NCBI RefSeq assembly: GCF_001577835.2
Contig: NC_029536.1
Location: 1,860,001 to 1,924,000 of the forward strand
DNA length: 64,000 nucleotides
Source of the DNA: Coturnix japonica
Lineage: Eukaryota; Chordata; Aves; Galliformes; Phasianidae
Direction: 5' to 3'
The notes below the pieces were generated by a model. The model searched no databases and had not been told where the DNA came from. It saw only the letters and a program-made list of their open reading frames with translations. The position numbers and the translations under genes are program-made. Positions 1 through 11,900 of the stretch are shown one piece after another; positions within the stretch are counted from its first letter, which is position 1; every line of letters begins with the position of its first letter.

Positions 1-2840
1 CGTCTCTCTCCATCCTGCTTTGAGATACAAAGGGTCATTTCAGGCCTAATTGAGGGAAAAGATGCTGAAACGTTTGTTAATTATGCAAAGTCTGAGCTTC
101 CTTATGATCTTTTGGAAAGGAAGAAATGAAAAAGGGAGCCACTATCTCCAGTATAATCCTGTTTATATATGAAGTGGCACAAGAGACATTTATTTCTGAA
201 ATACAGCAGGGAACAAACAACAGCAGGCACATTTCTGCACGCGAGCTAGTTCCATCTGTTCCTGAAGGGACACACTCTGCTTCCTGAGCACCCTCCAGCC
301 ATGTGCTTCTTCTCATTCCTTCTCTGAAGTGTGTTTTCTCTGGATTGCCATCCAGATCTCCCACAGACACAGTGGCCAGACATAGCAATGGAACTCACTT
401 TGCTTCTCATGCTCTGTACGTGCCTGTCTCACCCAAAGGGATGAACAGTGACCATTCCCCCTGTATGTTCCAACTGGATGAGTTCCACTCTCAGTGTTTC
501 CTGACTGCAGGGAAAAGCCCCTCACCTGTAGGCAGCAACAGGGGAGGATTAAGCATCACTTGGGAGCTGGAGACCCACTCTCCACACAGAGAACCAGGCA
601 GTCGTGCTATTCCTTACCAGGAATGATTTCAGCTAGATTCTCGGGTTATTTTATTTCCTTTAGCCCTAATGTTGAAGGTGACATCTGTTTTGTTTGTTGT
701 TATTTATTCCCTCCATTGAGAAGAAAAAAATTAAAGCTGATGTGCCAGGTGAGGAGGGGAACGTTAAAAATAGACTCTGCCATCAGCCTGCAGCCTGATT
801 TGTTCCTTATCTAAGCTGATTAGAAACTAACTTACCCAGGCTCTGAATTGTAAGTAAAAAAGGAATAAATAGAATACTGTCTTCCAAACCTGAAGACGGA
901 CCATTTCAGTTCTGAATGCCAGGCACTGAAATGTTACTGAAAACTGTGCTATGTAATAATAAAAGAAAATCAAATCGATTTCAGAACACTTTGGCTGACA
1001 GATCGATTTCTATTTTAACACAACTGCAAACCCCAGGAGCACCTCTGTTTGGACAGCTGCTTTCCTGGGAGAAAGGGAACAAGCTGTGAAAACCTTCTAA
1101 GTAACTGCTAGAGGAACTTCTCATCGAGCACATCCTGCAATGATTTCCCAGCTGTGTCACGAAAAGCTTTCTAAAATCGATTGGAAAAACACAAGAGATG
1201 CAAACCTGCTTAGCATGTACGGTGTAAGGCACAGCTATTTCATAAGCAGAGGCAAAAGATTTGGAGCAAGAGTGCTACCACAGGCTCAGAGTAACACCTA
1301 GCACAGGCATTCAGGTTTTGCCCAGGGCAGTTTCAGGCGTGATATTCAAAGAGCTGTATGAGTACTCCTCCTTTCACAGATATGGAAACTGAGGCGTGGA
1401 GAAGGGAATTTACTTGCTCTATCAGCTAGCAGGCCAGTGGTAAGGCTGAGAACAGAGCCTGCGTGTGTTCTTTGTCTTTTCGGACCCTTGAGTCAGTATC
1501 AATCATCAACATTTTTCAACGACCACAAACGAGCCTATCTCCTTTCTACTAATGAATTCATGCATGAGAGAAAGAGATGAAAAAAAAAAATAGAGAGGAA
1601 TGACCTTTAAAACAGTCACATTGTATGAAAAGCCCATTTTCATCTTGTTCTACCCATTTCCTCACCACTCTCTCAGGCTGAATGGCTCCTAGGGGAGAAC
1701 GGAAGCCAATAGCTTTCCCTCAAGCTGCAAAATGTGAGATGTCTGCACAGACCTACCCAGACGTCCACAGGGAAATAACTATCACATACATCCTGCGTTC
1801 AGTTATTGCACAGGCCAGCCATGGTGGTAATAAAGCCCCGAATCTGTGCAGGAAAACAGATGGCATCGGATGTAATAAATATGACAAATGGCATGGAGGC
1901 TCCTGAACGGTCGCAGCATAGTGAATGGCTGCCAACAGCTCCTGGTTCAAATATCTAGTATTTTTCAAGTCTGAGTTAAGCCCTCTAACTGGAGAAGGGA
2001 TAAGACATGCACTTAGGGAGCAAAGCAAAAAACCAAACCATCACCACCAAGCCCTATAGGAAGTACACTCAAATTTGAGGCTTAAGCCATGGAAAGACAG
2101 AAAACACTGTGCCAGGCAACTCAAATCCTATCCCAAATCGCTTCTGCTGTCTTGTGTTGGAGTTCCACAGAGTGCAAAAGGCGGCTTGATGTAACTTAGG
2201 GAGAAGTTTCTAACAGGAGTATTATTGCTTTGAGGCACTCAAAGCGGTGTGTTAATGTCAATAGTTGTCTTCTCTAAGGGCAGACCCTCACTTTAAGTAA
2301 CTTGCCCTTGGTCCATCCCAACAGCCCCACCTTGTGGTTTATAATTTTTCACTTTTCACCATCTCTCATGCCTAAAACACAGCAAGATGTACCACCAGCA
2401 CTGAGTTCTACATTAATTGCCCTCTTTATGGTCGGTCACCAAGGCTGGGCAGCAATTGAAACCCAGCACAGGGGAAGCCTTGCTCCAGCTGGGCTGAATG
2501 ACTGACTCCAGTGCTAATGATGGGTCAAAAGAACTTGCTAAAACCACAAACACAAAATTAAAGAGAGAGTGTTGGAGTTTGCTCGGTTTAATTCATATTT
2601 ATTAAGCTCACTTCAGCACAAACTGAATCATTCCTTTTTAACACCCATGCAACAAACACACCCAGTGAAATCCCAGCCTTTCCTCTAAGAGCAGGTCAAG
2701 ATGAAGCCAGCTGGGGCTGAAACCCTAAAATCCATCATTAATTGTGCATGGTGACATAGCAGCAGTGAACAGGAACCACTGTACAGCTCCATGGCCTCAT
2801 TCTCTCAGAGGGGCTGCAAGAGTAGCTAGGCCTGCTGCGG
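1..2840. other. Non-coding flank upstream of MRPL20
   Basis: No exon-like segment could be supported on either strand. The open frames here are short, lack recognisable domains and do not join through splice sites. The only recognisable element is a degraded MIR-like SINE around 1368-1490. The last few hundred bases lead into the minisatellite in front of MRPL20. Confidence 0.6.
1368..1490 (-). repeat. Ancient MIR-like (CORE-SINE) fragment
   Basis: The stretch reads like the reverse complement of a MIR consensus: TTTCACAGATATGGAAACTG, then GAGGCGTGGAGAAGG, an AGCTAGCAGGCCAGTGG block and an ACAGAGCCTG block. These are the remembered landmarks of the MIR core in the right order and spacing. 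It is heavily diverged, as expected for an amniote-age insertion. Boundaries are approximate. Confidence 0.6.
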
Positions 2841-3220
2841 CCTAGTTTGGTCTGGTGCGGCCTACTCTGAACCGGCGAGGCCTAGTTTGGTCCAGTGCGG
2901 CCTAGTCTGACCCAGTGAGGCCTAGTCTGACCCAGTGAGGCCTAGTTTGGTCCAGTGCGGCCTAGCCCGGTCCGGTGAGGCCTAGTTTGGTCCGGTGAGG
3001 CCTAGCCTGGTCCGGTGAGGCCTAGCCTGGTCCGGTGAGGCCTAGTTTGGTCCAGTGCGGCCTAGCCTGGTCCGGTGAGGCCTAGTTTGGTCCGGTGTGG
3101 CCTAGTTTGGTCCAATGCGGCCTAGCCTGACCCAGCGAGGTCTAGTTTGGTCCGGTGCGGCCCAGCCCGGCCCGGTGAGGTCTCGTTTGGTCCGGTGCGG
3201 CCTAGCCAGGTCCGATCCAG
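2841..3220. repeat. 20-bp minisatellite, 19 units, upstream of MRPL20
   Basis: Nineteen head-to-tail 20-base units run without indels, so units stay in register every 20 bases from 2841 to 3220. The unit is close to CCTAGTTTGGTCCGGTGAGG. Variation is limited to a few positions: TTTGG, CCTGG or CCTGA in the first half, and CCGGTGAGG or CCAGTGCGG in the second. Half of another unit may precede it at 2831. The array ends about 110 bases before the MRPL20 start codon, so it sits in or beside the promoter. Confidence 0.95.
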
Positions 3221-3239
3221 CCCACCCCATCCAGACGCG

Positions 3240-3327
3240 GCCCAGGGCGGAAGGGCGGGGGCCGTCCTCCTTTGTGCCCGCCCCGGAAGCCGGAGCGGTG
3301 CGGCGTTGCCGTGCCCTCGGCGGGGAC
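3240..3327 (+). promoter_or_regulatory. MRPL20 core promoter and 5'UTR
   Basis: A short GC-rich, TATA-less stretch lies between the minisatellite and the start codon. It has an ETS-type site CCGGAAGC at 3283-3290 and a GGGCGGGG GC-box-like run near 3254. ETS sites are common in promoters of nuclear genes for mitochondrial proteins. The transcription start is not visible from sequence alone. Confidence 0.6.
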
Positions 3328-5416
3328 ATGGTGCAGCTTAGCGTACCGCTGTGGCTGCGCAGCCGCCTGACCGATCGCTTCTGGAGGGTGCAGGAGGTGC
3401 TCAAGTATGCCCGGGTGAGTATGCCCGGCCCGGGTGCTCGTCCCCGTGGATGTCCGGATCCCTGGAGGGGGCTGAAAAAGAAAATAACAGCGTTTTGTGT
3501 AGCCCTGGTGTATGAATAACGCTGGAGGCCTGGGGCTGCTTTAGCATGCTTGAGGAGCAGGGGGGTTCTGTGCACCACGGGAGTAGCAGCCTGTAAGGGC
3601 TGATGTTGGGGTTTGGTTTTATTTGGGTGAAAAAACAGATTTCCCCCCAGTCCTTAAGCGTGCTTTGATATTTGAAAGGCAGTGCTTCGCAAGCAGGGTT
3701 TGAACTGAAGTTCTGACTGCTGTGCTTTGGCTCAGGAATTGCCTTTTCTCAAGGGCAGGTTGGTATCCTGGTGAGAGCAGAACTGAGATGGGAAATGTTC
3801 AATTAAGTGATGGCAGCAGCAGTGCGAGTTCTTTCAGATGATGGTTATTCCACTGACCATACAGCAGCGGCTTGTCGTGATGCAGGGATGACAGTGCTAG
3901 CAGAGGGTCTTGTCCAGTCCCTGTGGACAAAACTGAGAGGGTAGCTCAGAAATGGGGATAAATGGTAAAGATTTAGAAGTTGTTTAAAAGCATGAGTTGC
4001 TCTCCACCTGGAACCACAGCCTATAGTGAGGTTGGCTTTTCTCTCCCTCCTGCTGGACTGAAAGGTTTTTAGTTGTAAAATGATGAAAGAATATTTTCAG
4101 TATATGCTTAACTGATGGTTATGTCTCGTGAAGCTTGTTGTTATGATGGGCTTTGAAATACAAACAAGCATATGTATTAGCATTACTGAAGGGTTTAATG
4201 GCTTTAAAGTTAACAAGAATATCTCTATATTTCAGCATTTTCGTGGAAGGAAGAACCGCTGCTATAAGTTGGCTGTACGAAATGTTCAGAGAGCTTTTGT
4301 GAAGTCAACAAAGGCCAGGAAGCAGAAGAAAAGGTTCCTAAGAGCGGTAAATAGCAAACTGTTATCTGTAAGCAGTAAAAGAGGGAAAGAGCAGAACTGG
4401 TATAGCCACTTTTCTCTGGGAGGAATTGTATCTCAAAACATGTTACCAACATGAAAAGTGCTGTGGATTTAAGGCAACAGCCCCTCTGTGATCTGGAAAA
4501 GCTCACATTCTGAAGGTCATAGAGATGTATGTTGCACTGAGAAGAATGTAGGTCTGAGTATTTACTAGATCAATGTGACAGATATTTATTTCTATAATAT
4601 TTTATCATCCAATATGTTAATTTTTACACTTTCAGCTCTGGATCACCAGGATCGAAGCAGCTTCTCTTGAACATGGTTTGAAGTACTCAGCTTTCATAAG
4701 CAATCTGTTTAAGGTAAGGATGGTGCTTGAGTAATGTAGTTTGACAAAACAGGTCAAAAATTGCTGGCTGCAGCAGTAAGAAACTCAGCGTGCAGCTGCC
4801 AGTCCTTGAAGAGAAATGGTGGGGGTGTCCAAATGGGAGCCTGAATGGGCAATATCAGCTTGGAGCATGGTTGGAAAAGCTCCCTTTGTCAAAGGGAGCA
4901 CTGTTCTGCTTCCTTAGCATTGAAACAAGCTGTGCTTATGATTGTACTCACTCAAAGCACTAAGTTCTTTCCTAATCCTGTTTCTCTCAGTCTCCTTTTA
5001 CTGTGGTAGGCGTGGTTGCTTCTCCTTGAAGGATATTTTTCTTAGGCCCTCTGTTAAAAGAATCAGAAGAAGTAATATACAAAACATACAGCATCTTCTG
5101 TTTAGAACATAAGAGATTTGTTCTTTGCTTCATAGTTGGGCTTGGAAAGACATTGAGAAAGTCAGCCCTCGGGTCATGACAAGGCATTGTAGTGTTCTAT
5201 TCCTAAATACGGTGCTTAACCACCAATTCATCTTCTCTTTAGACCCAGGTGGAGCTGAACAGGAAGATGATCGCGGATTTGGCCATTTATGAACCAAAGA
5301 CATTCAAGTCTCTGGCTGCTTTAGCCCAGAGGAGGAGGCAGGAAGGTTTCCTTGCAGCCCTGGGAGACGGGAAGGAACCAGAGGGGATATTCTCCCGTAT
5401 TGTACACCACTATTGA
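3328..5416 (+). CDS. MRPL20: Mitochondrial large-subunit ribosomal protein bL20m (4 coding exons)
   Basis: Exons 3328-3414, 4236-4346, 4636-4713 and 5243-5416 join in phase 0 to give 149 residues, the same length as I remember for human MRPL20. The N-terminus [19 protein letters not shown] is a short, basic, amphipathic leader. Exon 2 carries the bL20 RNA-binding helix [20 protein letters not shown] and a lysine-rich KARKQKKRF stretch. Exon 4 contains [20 protein letters not shown] and ends [10 protein letters not shown]. bL20 proteins bind large-subunit rRNA early in assembly; here that would be in the mitochondrial matrix. The start was chosen for family fit. The frame is open upstream to about 3115 inside the minisatellite, but that part has no family resemblance. 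An AATAAA follows 72 bases after the stop. Confidence 0.97.
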
Positions 5417-5488
5417 CATCAACACCTGCAGATGGGCATCGTGATGTTAAAATGTATATAGCATACGTATACCTTCTGTTACAGACCT

Positions 5489-5494
5489 AATAAA
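5489..5494 (+). terminator. MRPL20 polyadenylation signal
   Basis: AATAAA lies 72 bases after the MRPL20 stop and is followed within 20 bases by a T-rich run. The CCNL2 promoter array begins only about 200 bases further on. Confidence 0.85.
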
Positions 5495-5690
5495 TCGTCT
5501 TTTTTATTAAGAACCGTTGGAAGAAGAATCTGAGTGATGACTGGCGTCGTCATAGGGGGAGAAACAATAATTAACAGCTAAAATAACCCAATATCTTCCA
5601 ACCCTGCACCAGCAGAGCCAGCTGTCCCCATTAAGGTGACACAAGACCTCTGAGGAGAGCGGGGCTCTGTGAGAGGGGGAAGCCCCGTAG

Positions 5691-5773
5691 CCGGTATTTA
5701 TAGAGCCGGAAGTTATTGAGCCGGAAGTTATGAAGCCGGAAGTCATAGAGCCGGAAGTTATGAAGCCGGAAGT
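5691..5773 (+). promoter_or_regulatory. Phased array of ETS sites in the CCNL2 promoter
   Basis: CCGGAAGT occurs at 5706-5713, 5721-5728, 5736-5743, 5751-5758 and 5766-5773, all in the same orientation with an exact 15-base period. A degenerate sixth copy, CCGGTATT, sits in register at 5691. The spacer is mostly TATGAAG or TATAGAG-like. CCGGAAGT is the high-affinity core for ETS factors such as GABPA and ELK. This is a tandem repeat whose unit is a transcription-factor site, 170-250 bases upstream of the CCNL2 start. Confidence 0.9.
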
Positions 5774-5795
5774 TCCGCCTACTCTGTTCAAATTC

Positions 5796-5950
5796 CCAAC
5801 CAATCGCTGCTCGCCGCTGCGTCGCGCTCAGCCAATAGGAGGCGGCCGGAAGTAGAAAAAGGGTGGGGAGGAAGCGGTGAGGGCCCAGACGCCGCCCGGC
5901 GGAGGAGGAGAGAGCACGCAGGCGAGGCGGCGGCACCACAAAATGGCGGC
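5796..5950 (+). promoter_or_regulatory. CCNL2 proximal promoter: CCAAT boxes, ETS site, YY1-like start
   Basis: Two CCAAT boxes (5800-5804 and 5832-5836, 32 bases apart) precede another CCGGAAGT at 5846-5853. A GC-rich 5'UTR follows. The start codon itself lies in AAAATGGCGGC at 5940-5950, which matches the YY1 consensus AANATGGCGGC. There is no TATA box. The arrangement suits a broadly expressed housekeeping gene. Confidence 0.75.
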
Positions 5951-8900
5951 GGGGTCAGGCAGCGCGGCGGCTGTGGCGGCGGTAACGGGCGGCGGCCCCG
6001 CGGGGCCTCACGCTGTTGGTGTTACACCGGGCGGTGCTATAGCTGGAAGCGGCGCACCGGTACCGGGCCCCGGGGCGGTGCTGATCGGCGACCGGTTGTA
6101 TTCGGGGGTGCTGATCACGTTGGAGAACTGCCTGCTGCCCGAGCACACGCTGCGATTCACCCCGTCCATGAGCAGCGGCCTCGATCCCGACACGGAGACC
6201 GAGCTGCGAGTCACCGGTTGTGAGCTGATCCAGGCGGCCGGCATCCTGCTCCGCCTCCCGCAGGTAGGCCGCGGCCTAGGCCTGGGTGGGGCCTGCAGGC
6301 CTCAATGCGACCCAGCCGAGGTGGTGGGCAGTTAAAGCGGGTCCCCGTGAGGCCCCGAACGGCTCTAGGCCGCCCCGCCGGGCCCGAGGGCGGCGGCAGG
6401 AAGCGCTGATGTAAGCGAGGGCGGGGATCCCGTTGGGCTTTGTTAAGGAGGCGTTCATGGTAGGATCCGCTCGTAGCGAATTTCGTTGTGGCCTTAGTGG
6501 GAAACATCCCACCTGTCTGCTGTATCCAGAGCATCAGGTTGTAAGAGGAAAGCCATGTAGGTGTCGCAGCTCGAATACTGTGATCAGTTTTGGGCCCCTC
6601 GCTGCAAGAAAGACATTGAGGCCCTGGAACGCGTTCAGAGGAGGGAAACAAAGCTGGTGAGGGGTCTGGAGCATAGGACGTATGAGGGAGCTGGGATTGT
6701 TCAGCCTGGAGAAGAGAAGGCTCAGGGGAGACCTTCTAGCTCTCCCTAACTTCCTGAAGGGAGGTTATAGTGAGCTGGGGCCTCTTCTCTCGTGTAATCA
6801 ATGATAGAACTAGAGGGAATGGTTTTAAGCTGTGCCAGGGGAGATTCAGGCTGAACATTAGGAAATATTACTTCTCAGAAAGGGTAGTTAGGCATTGGAA
6901 TGCACTGTCCAGGGAGGTGGTGGAGTCACCGACCATGGGAGTGTTCAAGAAACATCTGGATGTTGTGTTGATGAATATGATTTAGCCGGGAAGTATTGGG
7001 AATGGTTGGACTAGATGATCTTCTAGGTCTTTTCCAACCTTGATAATTCTGTGATTCTGTGAGTCAGGTTCTTTTCCTGTACCTAAAAAATAGGTTGTTA
7101 CATTTCCCTCTGGTTTTGTTTGTTGTTTTTCTGGCATCCTTTTGCCTAAGGATATGGCTTAAGTTGTGTGTTTATTAGCTTTTTTTTGTTCGTAAACCTG
7201 TTGCAGTCACTCAAAGTGGTATTTTCTTAATACCTGGGAAGGGTTTCCTTAATACCTGCTCTGGTTGTTTCATTTTTAGGTTGCTATGGCTACAGGACAG
7301 GTGCTATTCCAGCGTTTCTTCTATACCAAGTCTTTTGTGAAGCATTCTATGGAGGTAAGAAACAAACATGATGTGTATGTGTAGGAAAGTGACTTAACTT
7401 TTACTCTGTTTCACCTGGTTGCCCACCTGGATGTGATCAGAGCGTTGGTAACTAACCTGCAGGCTTATGAACTGGTGTGACTTTGCAGAGCTGTGCAGTA
7501 TTTAGTGATTTTTATGAAGTTTTCAGTGTTTTCCTGCTTTTACCACTGTTTTCTCATGTTATCCCTCCTTAAGATGCTGGAGATGAGCTTCTAATTTGAG
7601 TAGAACATCAGTCTCTTGCAATGCTTATATTTCAGCACGTGTCAATGGCCTGTGTTCATCTGGCATCCAAAATCGAGGAGGCACCCAGACGCATCAGGGA
7701 TGTAATTAATGTGTTCCATCGCCTTCGACATCTGCGAGAGAAAAAGTAAGCTCAGGTTTAAAAATGCTCTGAAATGTTTGCTTTGTATTATATTTATTAA
7801 ACTTTGCAGGCTGATGTTGGTATCGTTTTGTGCTTAATAAATTGGAGACCATGTTGAGAAGATCTCATTAAGGAGGAAAGTGGGTTGACCAAGTTGAAGT
7901 AAAGGTTTTTAGTGTTAGAAGCAGTGGTGGTGTATGTTAGCTTTCGCCAAAATAGCTTAACATACAGATGAGTACTCCTTGGTTTTAAGTTAGTCTTTGA
8001 AATATGACATTGTCTTGCAGAAAGCCTGTACCTCTAATACTGGATCAAGAATACGTGAACTTGAAGAACCAAATTATTAAGGCAGAAAGAAGAGTTCTAA
8101 AGGAGTTGGGATTTTGTGTTCATGTCAAGCATCCACATAAGGTTTGTATTGTATACATTTAACTTTGTACTCATTTTTGCATGTGATATAAATGCATTGA
8201 GTTGGGTGCTTAATTTCATGGGAGCTGTATGGTTGGTTCCTAAGAACAGTAGGTAATTGAGTGAAGCTAGCTTCTGTTGACATCTTAATCACTCATTGTG
8301 CATTTGCTCTCATTTGTTGATGAGTCTGAACTTTTCCAATCAGAGTAGTCTATGTTCTCTTGCTTTCCTTTCAAACCTGGGAAAAATCTGAATACACCAA
8401 TGACACAAACCACGTTAGGTCTGTTCTTTGCAAATGTTGTTATACTTCCATTGTTACTTATTGCAGCTAGCCGTATTTTCTCCCAAGTTACAGCTAAAAA
8501 GGAGTCGTGAGTTGTATAGGAGAACATACCTAGCTTGAAGACAAGACTTCTAGATGAATAGCATGATGACTGAGCTCAGAAGACGGAGAGCTAGGAAGGT
8601 CAGATCTGGTTGTGTGTTGACTCATGCCAACATCTGCACTGGAAAGCAGAGGTTGTGTGGGTGACCACTTGATGTTGCGAACACCTATGTGAAATGTTTT
8701 AGAACTTGAAAGGAAACTGGATACCTCATGGATGTCCCTCTGAAATATATAGGTGGCTCTCAAGATTCTTGTTAATAACACAATAACCCATATCTTCCAG
8801 ATAATCGTTATGTACCTTCAGGTATTAGAATGTGAACGTAACCAACACCTGGTCCAGACCTCATGGTAAGTTGATTTTCTTTGTTGTAAGAGACCAGCAG

Positions 8901-11900
8901 GGGCAGTAGCAGAAATATGTCACTTGATGTATTCTGGGCAGCAATGCTCTGAAGTGATTATGGGCCACTGCAGACAGCTCCAGTGTTTCTTGGAGTGCCC
9001 AAACTACTACCCAAATGTTGATCGGCCTCTTAAGTTTGAGGCTCTGTTTTAATGGTAAGGTAGCTTTCCACCCTGACTTCTCACTACCCTCCTCTCTGCT
9101 TTCACCTTTCAGCTGAAGGGAAAACATTGAGTGCTTAATGGTTCTCTTGGGGTTTTGTTTGTTTCTTGTTCTTTGTGGAAAATTGTGTAGTCAGTGTGCT
9201 ACCAGGCTGGGAAATGGCCTTTCCCATTGCCTGAGTTTGATTACAGGTGCGTCAAAACATCTCAGCACAGATAAACTTCTCTTATCCCTATGGATAATGC
9301 AAGGTTTCAGCTTCTAAGACTGGATGAGCACATTGTATTTGTGGTTGCCGAGACATGTCCTCTGCCTTGTTGCTTTCATTACTGCAAAGATTTGCTTGGA
9401 TATGGGAAGCTTGTGAGAAATTCCAGGTTTTAAACTTAAATAAACAATACTTTGAAGCAACGATGCTTTTTAACCATGTCGTGGTTTAAAAATAGTGTGA
9501 ATCCAAAGATCATATTTCTGCTGACTGAACTGTCTGGTACTGTGGCCTATGTACAGAGAACCAGTTTTGACTTTTCTTTTCTGTACTCTTTTAATCAAAG
9601 GGTAGCCTCTGAGGGTAAGTGACTAAGACTTCTCCTCTGCTGCCCAAGCGCTATGGTGCAGGGATAGCTGCCGTCTTCAGTCAAACCAAAGCAGGCTCTA
9701 CAAAGAGAAGGCTGACTCTAGACAGGTGGTATACACATGATAGTATAGTAACTGGCCAACTGCTTCTTGTGCTTAAACTTTGACTTATTTTTATTGTGTT
9801 TTTTTTGACTGTTGTATGTTTTATAACTTGGATGTTAATGTTTTGAATGGTTTTTAGTATTAAACTTTTACAGCTGTTAAAAAATGTATTTTTAGACGAT
9901 AAGAGCAAATGAAGGTAGGATTTAATACATCCCTATATGGTTTAACAATAAAAAACCGAAAGCTAGTTTCAATTTGTAAATGAGAGATATCATCTGAGAC
10001 TGATTTAGTACTATTATTTCCAGTACTGTTACATGGGGGTCCCTTCAACTTGTCATAATCTATGAAGTATTCAGCTGTCAATTATATATTACTCATTACC
10101 AATTCTCTACTCCTTATCAAAGGAAGGAGGGGTAAGTGAGGAGGAGGGAGGAAATTACTCCATTTGAGAAATGTTTCTGATGTTACAATGACACATCTGC
10201 ATACTAATGCTTGTAGGTTCCAGTACTTGATAACAGGTGGATATATCCAGTACAGTTGTTGCCTTTTGTTTTGAAATGTGCATTTTACAACGTTACTTTT
10301 TGGTGAATACATTGTGACAAGGATTCATTTCCTCACACACCTGATTCTGAGCCCACACAGAAAGCATACAGTGGCCAGGGTTGGAAGCAGTCAAGTTTTT
10401 CAACCTGACGAGTTAAGTATATATGAAGTTCTAATGCTTGAAGTACCACTTTTCTCCTCTTATTTTATATTTGCTAAAGGGTTTGTTCCCTCATTTTATT
10501 TTTGTGGTACAATACGAGTGGCTTTTAAAGTTCTTTTCTCCTAGAAGGATGAGTTGATGTTTACAACTGCTCGTCTGGGACAGCAGTTGCTCTTTACTAA
10601 AGCAAGAATGTAAGACAACCAGAGCAGGTGGGAATTTGACATCTAAAAGCTTCGAGTTCCTTTCAACTCTCCTGTGTAAAATGGATACCAATGTCTAGAC
10701 TGTGGTCTCTGGTTTGGATGTCTTGGAGGTTAGTGAATCCTTGTATAATGGTACCCACATAATTAATAACAACTACTTTAAAATAATTTATTATATAGAG
10801 GATCTTGTTTTCTGTTTTCTCCCCATGTGATACCTTGCTTGATATACGTGCTTAAAAATCTAGATCTTTTTAAGGGCTTCAACTGACAGATTCAGAGGAA
10901 GTTGCTTTGTTTTTAAGACTTTAGAAGAATGATTTTCAAGTGTACTGACTGGAATATTATATGCAATATTTTACAGTTTTCTCATTCTGTGAATATTCAT
11001 TTTAAGCAACATTATTGAAATTGGACAATTTGGAAATCGTGTTTCATGTGCCAAGGAAGAGATCTGCCTGAATACTGAGTATTCTCCTGAACTGATGTTT
11101 CCAGAGACCTTTCTTCTATGGCTGCTTTTCACATCGGAAAGAATTCTGTACAGGATGGAAACCAGTGCTTCCAAAGGAGAATGGATCCCTTATATCTTCA
11201 GTGGAGGCTGGCATGTGCTGAAGTGGACTTCGTTTTCATGGGATAACTACTGCAGGAGCTGCTGCTTTCCAAACCATCTGGGCTCAGCCCAGAAACATGT
11301 GAACCTAAAAGTCTGTAACTGAGTACTTCAGATTATATTGTATGTTGTCTTCATGCAAATCCTCTCTAGTGCATGAGAGCAGGCCAGTAGAGATCCAGAA
11401 GGAAAAGGGAAGTTAAAAATGGTTCTCATCTCACAGCTGAATTTTCAGCAGCCAGTCAGTCAAACTTAATTTCTATCACACATCCCTCCCCTTGAGGGAT
11501 TTTTCTTTTTGTTTTAGTAAAATCATTCAATTTTAATTTTTTACTTTTTAGATCTACAGGGATGTAATATCGAAGTCTAGCTGAATGCAGGAAAAAGCAG
11601 TACTTGTAGAACTGGGGGTGGGGGAGAGGAGAGAAGATGCAGAGGGGGGGCATCAGGAGGGAAGATCTTGTTCTCTGCAACTCTGTTATCCTGTCTTTCA
11701 GGAATTACATGAACGATAGCCTGAGGACGGATGTCTTTGTAAGATTTCAGCCAGAAAGCATTGCCTGTGCATGTATATACCTTGCAGCTAGAACGTTGGA
11801 GGTGAGCCTGTGGTTCCATTAACTTTAAGTTTGCTAGGTCTTATAGTAGAAGCAAGAACTGAGTATCCCCTCTCTTTCAGATTCCGCTTCCTAATCGTCC

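Noticed and set aside
2281-2320. Another MIR-like trace (TTTAAGTAACTTGCCCTTGG)
   Set aside because: Only about 20 bases resemble the consensus and no other landmark flanks them.
3102-3578. Long Arg/Pro-rich minus-strand frame over MRPL20 exon 1
   Set aside because: It is a shadow of the GC-rich minisatellite and exon 1 with no family resemblance.
5507-5939. Minus-strand open frames with FITSGS or FRLHNFRLNN repeats opposite the CCNL2 promoter
   Set aside because: They are the translation of the 15-base ETS array on the other strand. The regularity comes from the DNA repeat, and there is no start context, splice site or domain.
6561-6985. Possible small host genes in CCNL2 intron 1
   Set aside because: The frames are the C-terminal reverse-transcriptase remnants of a CR1 LINE.
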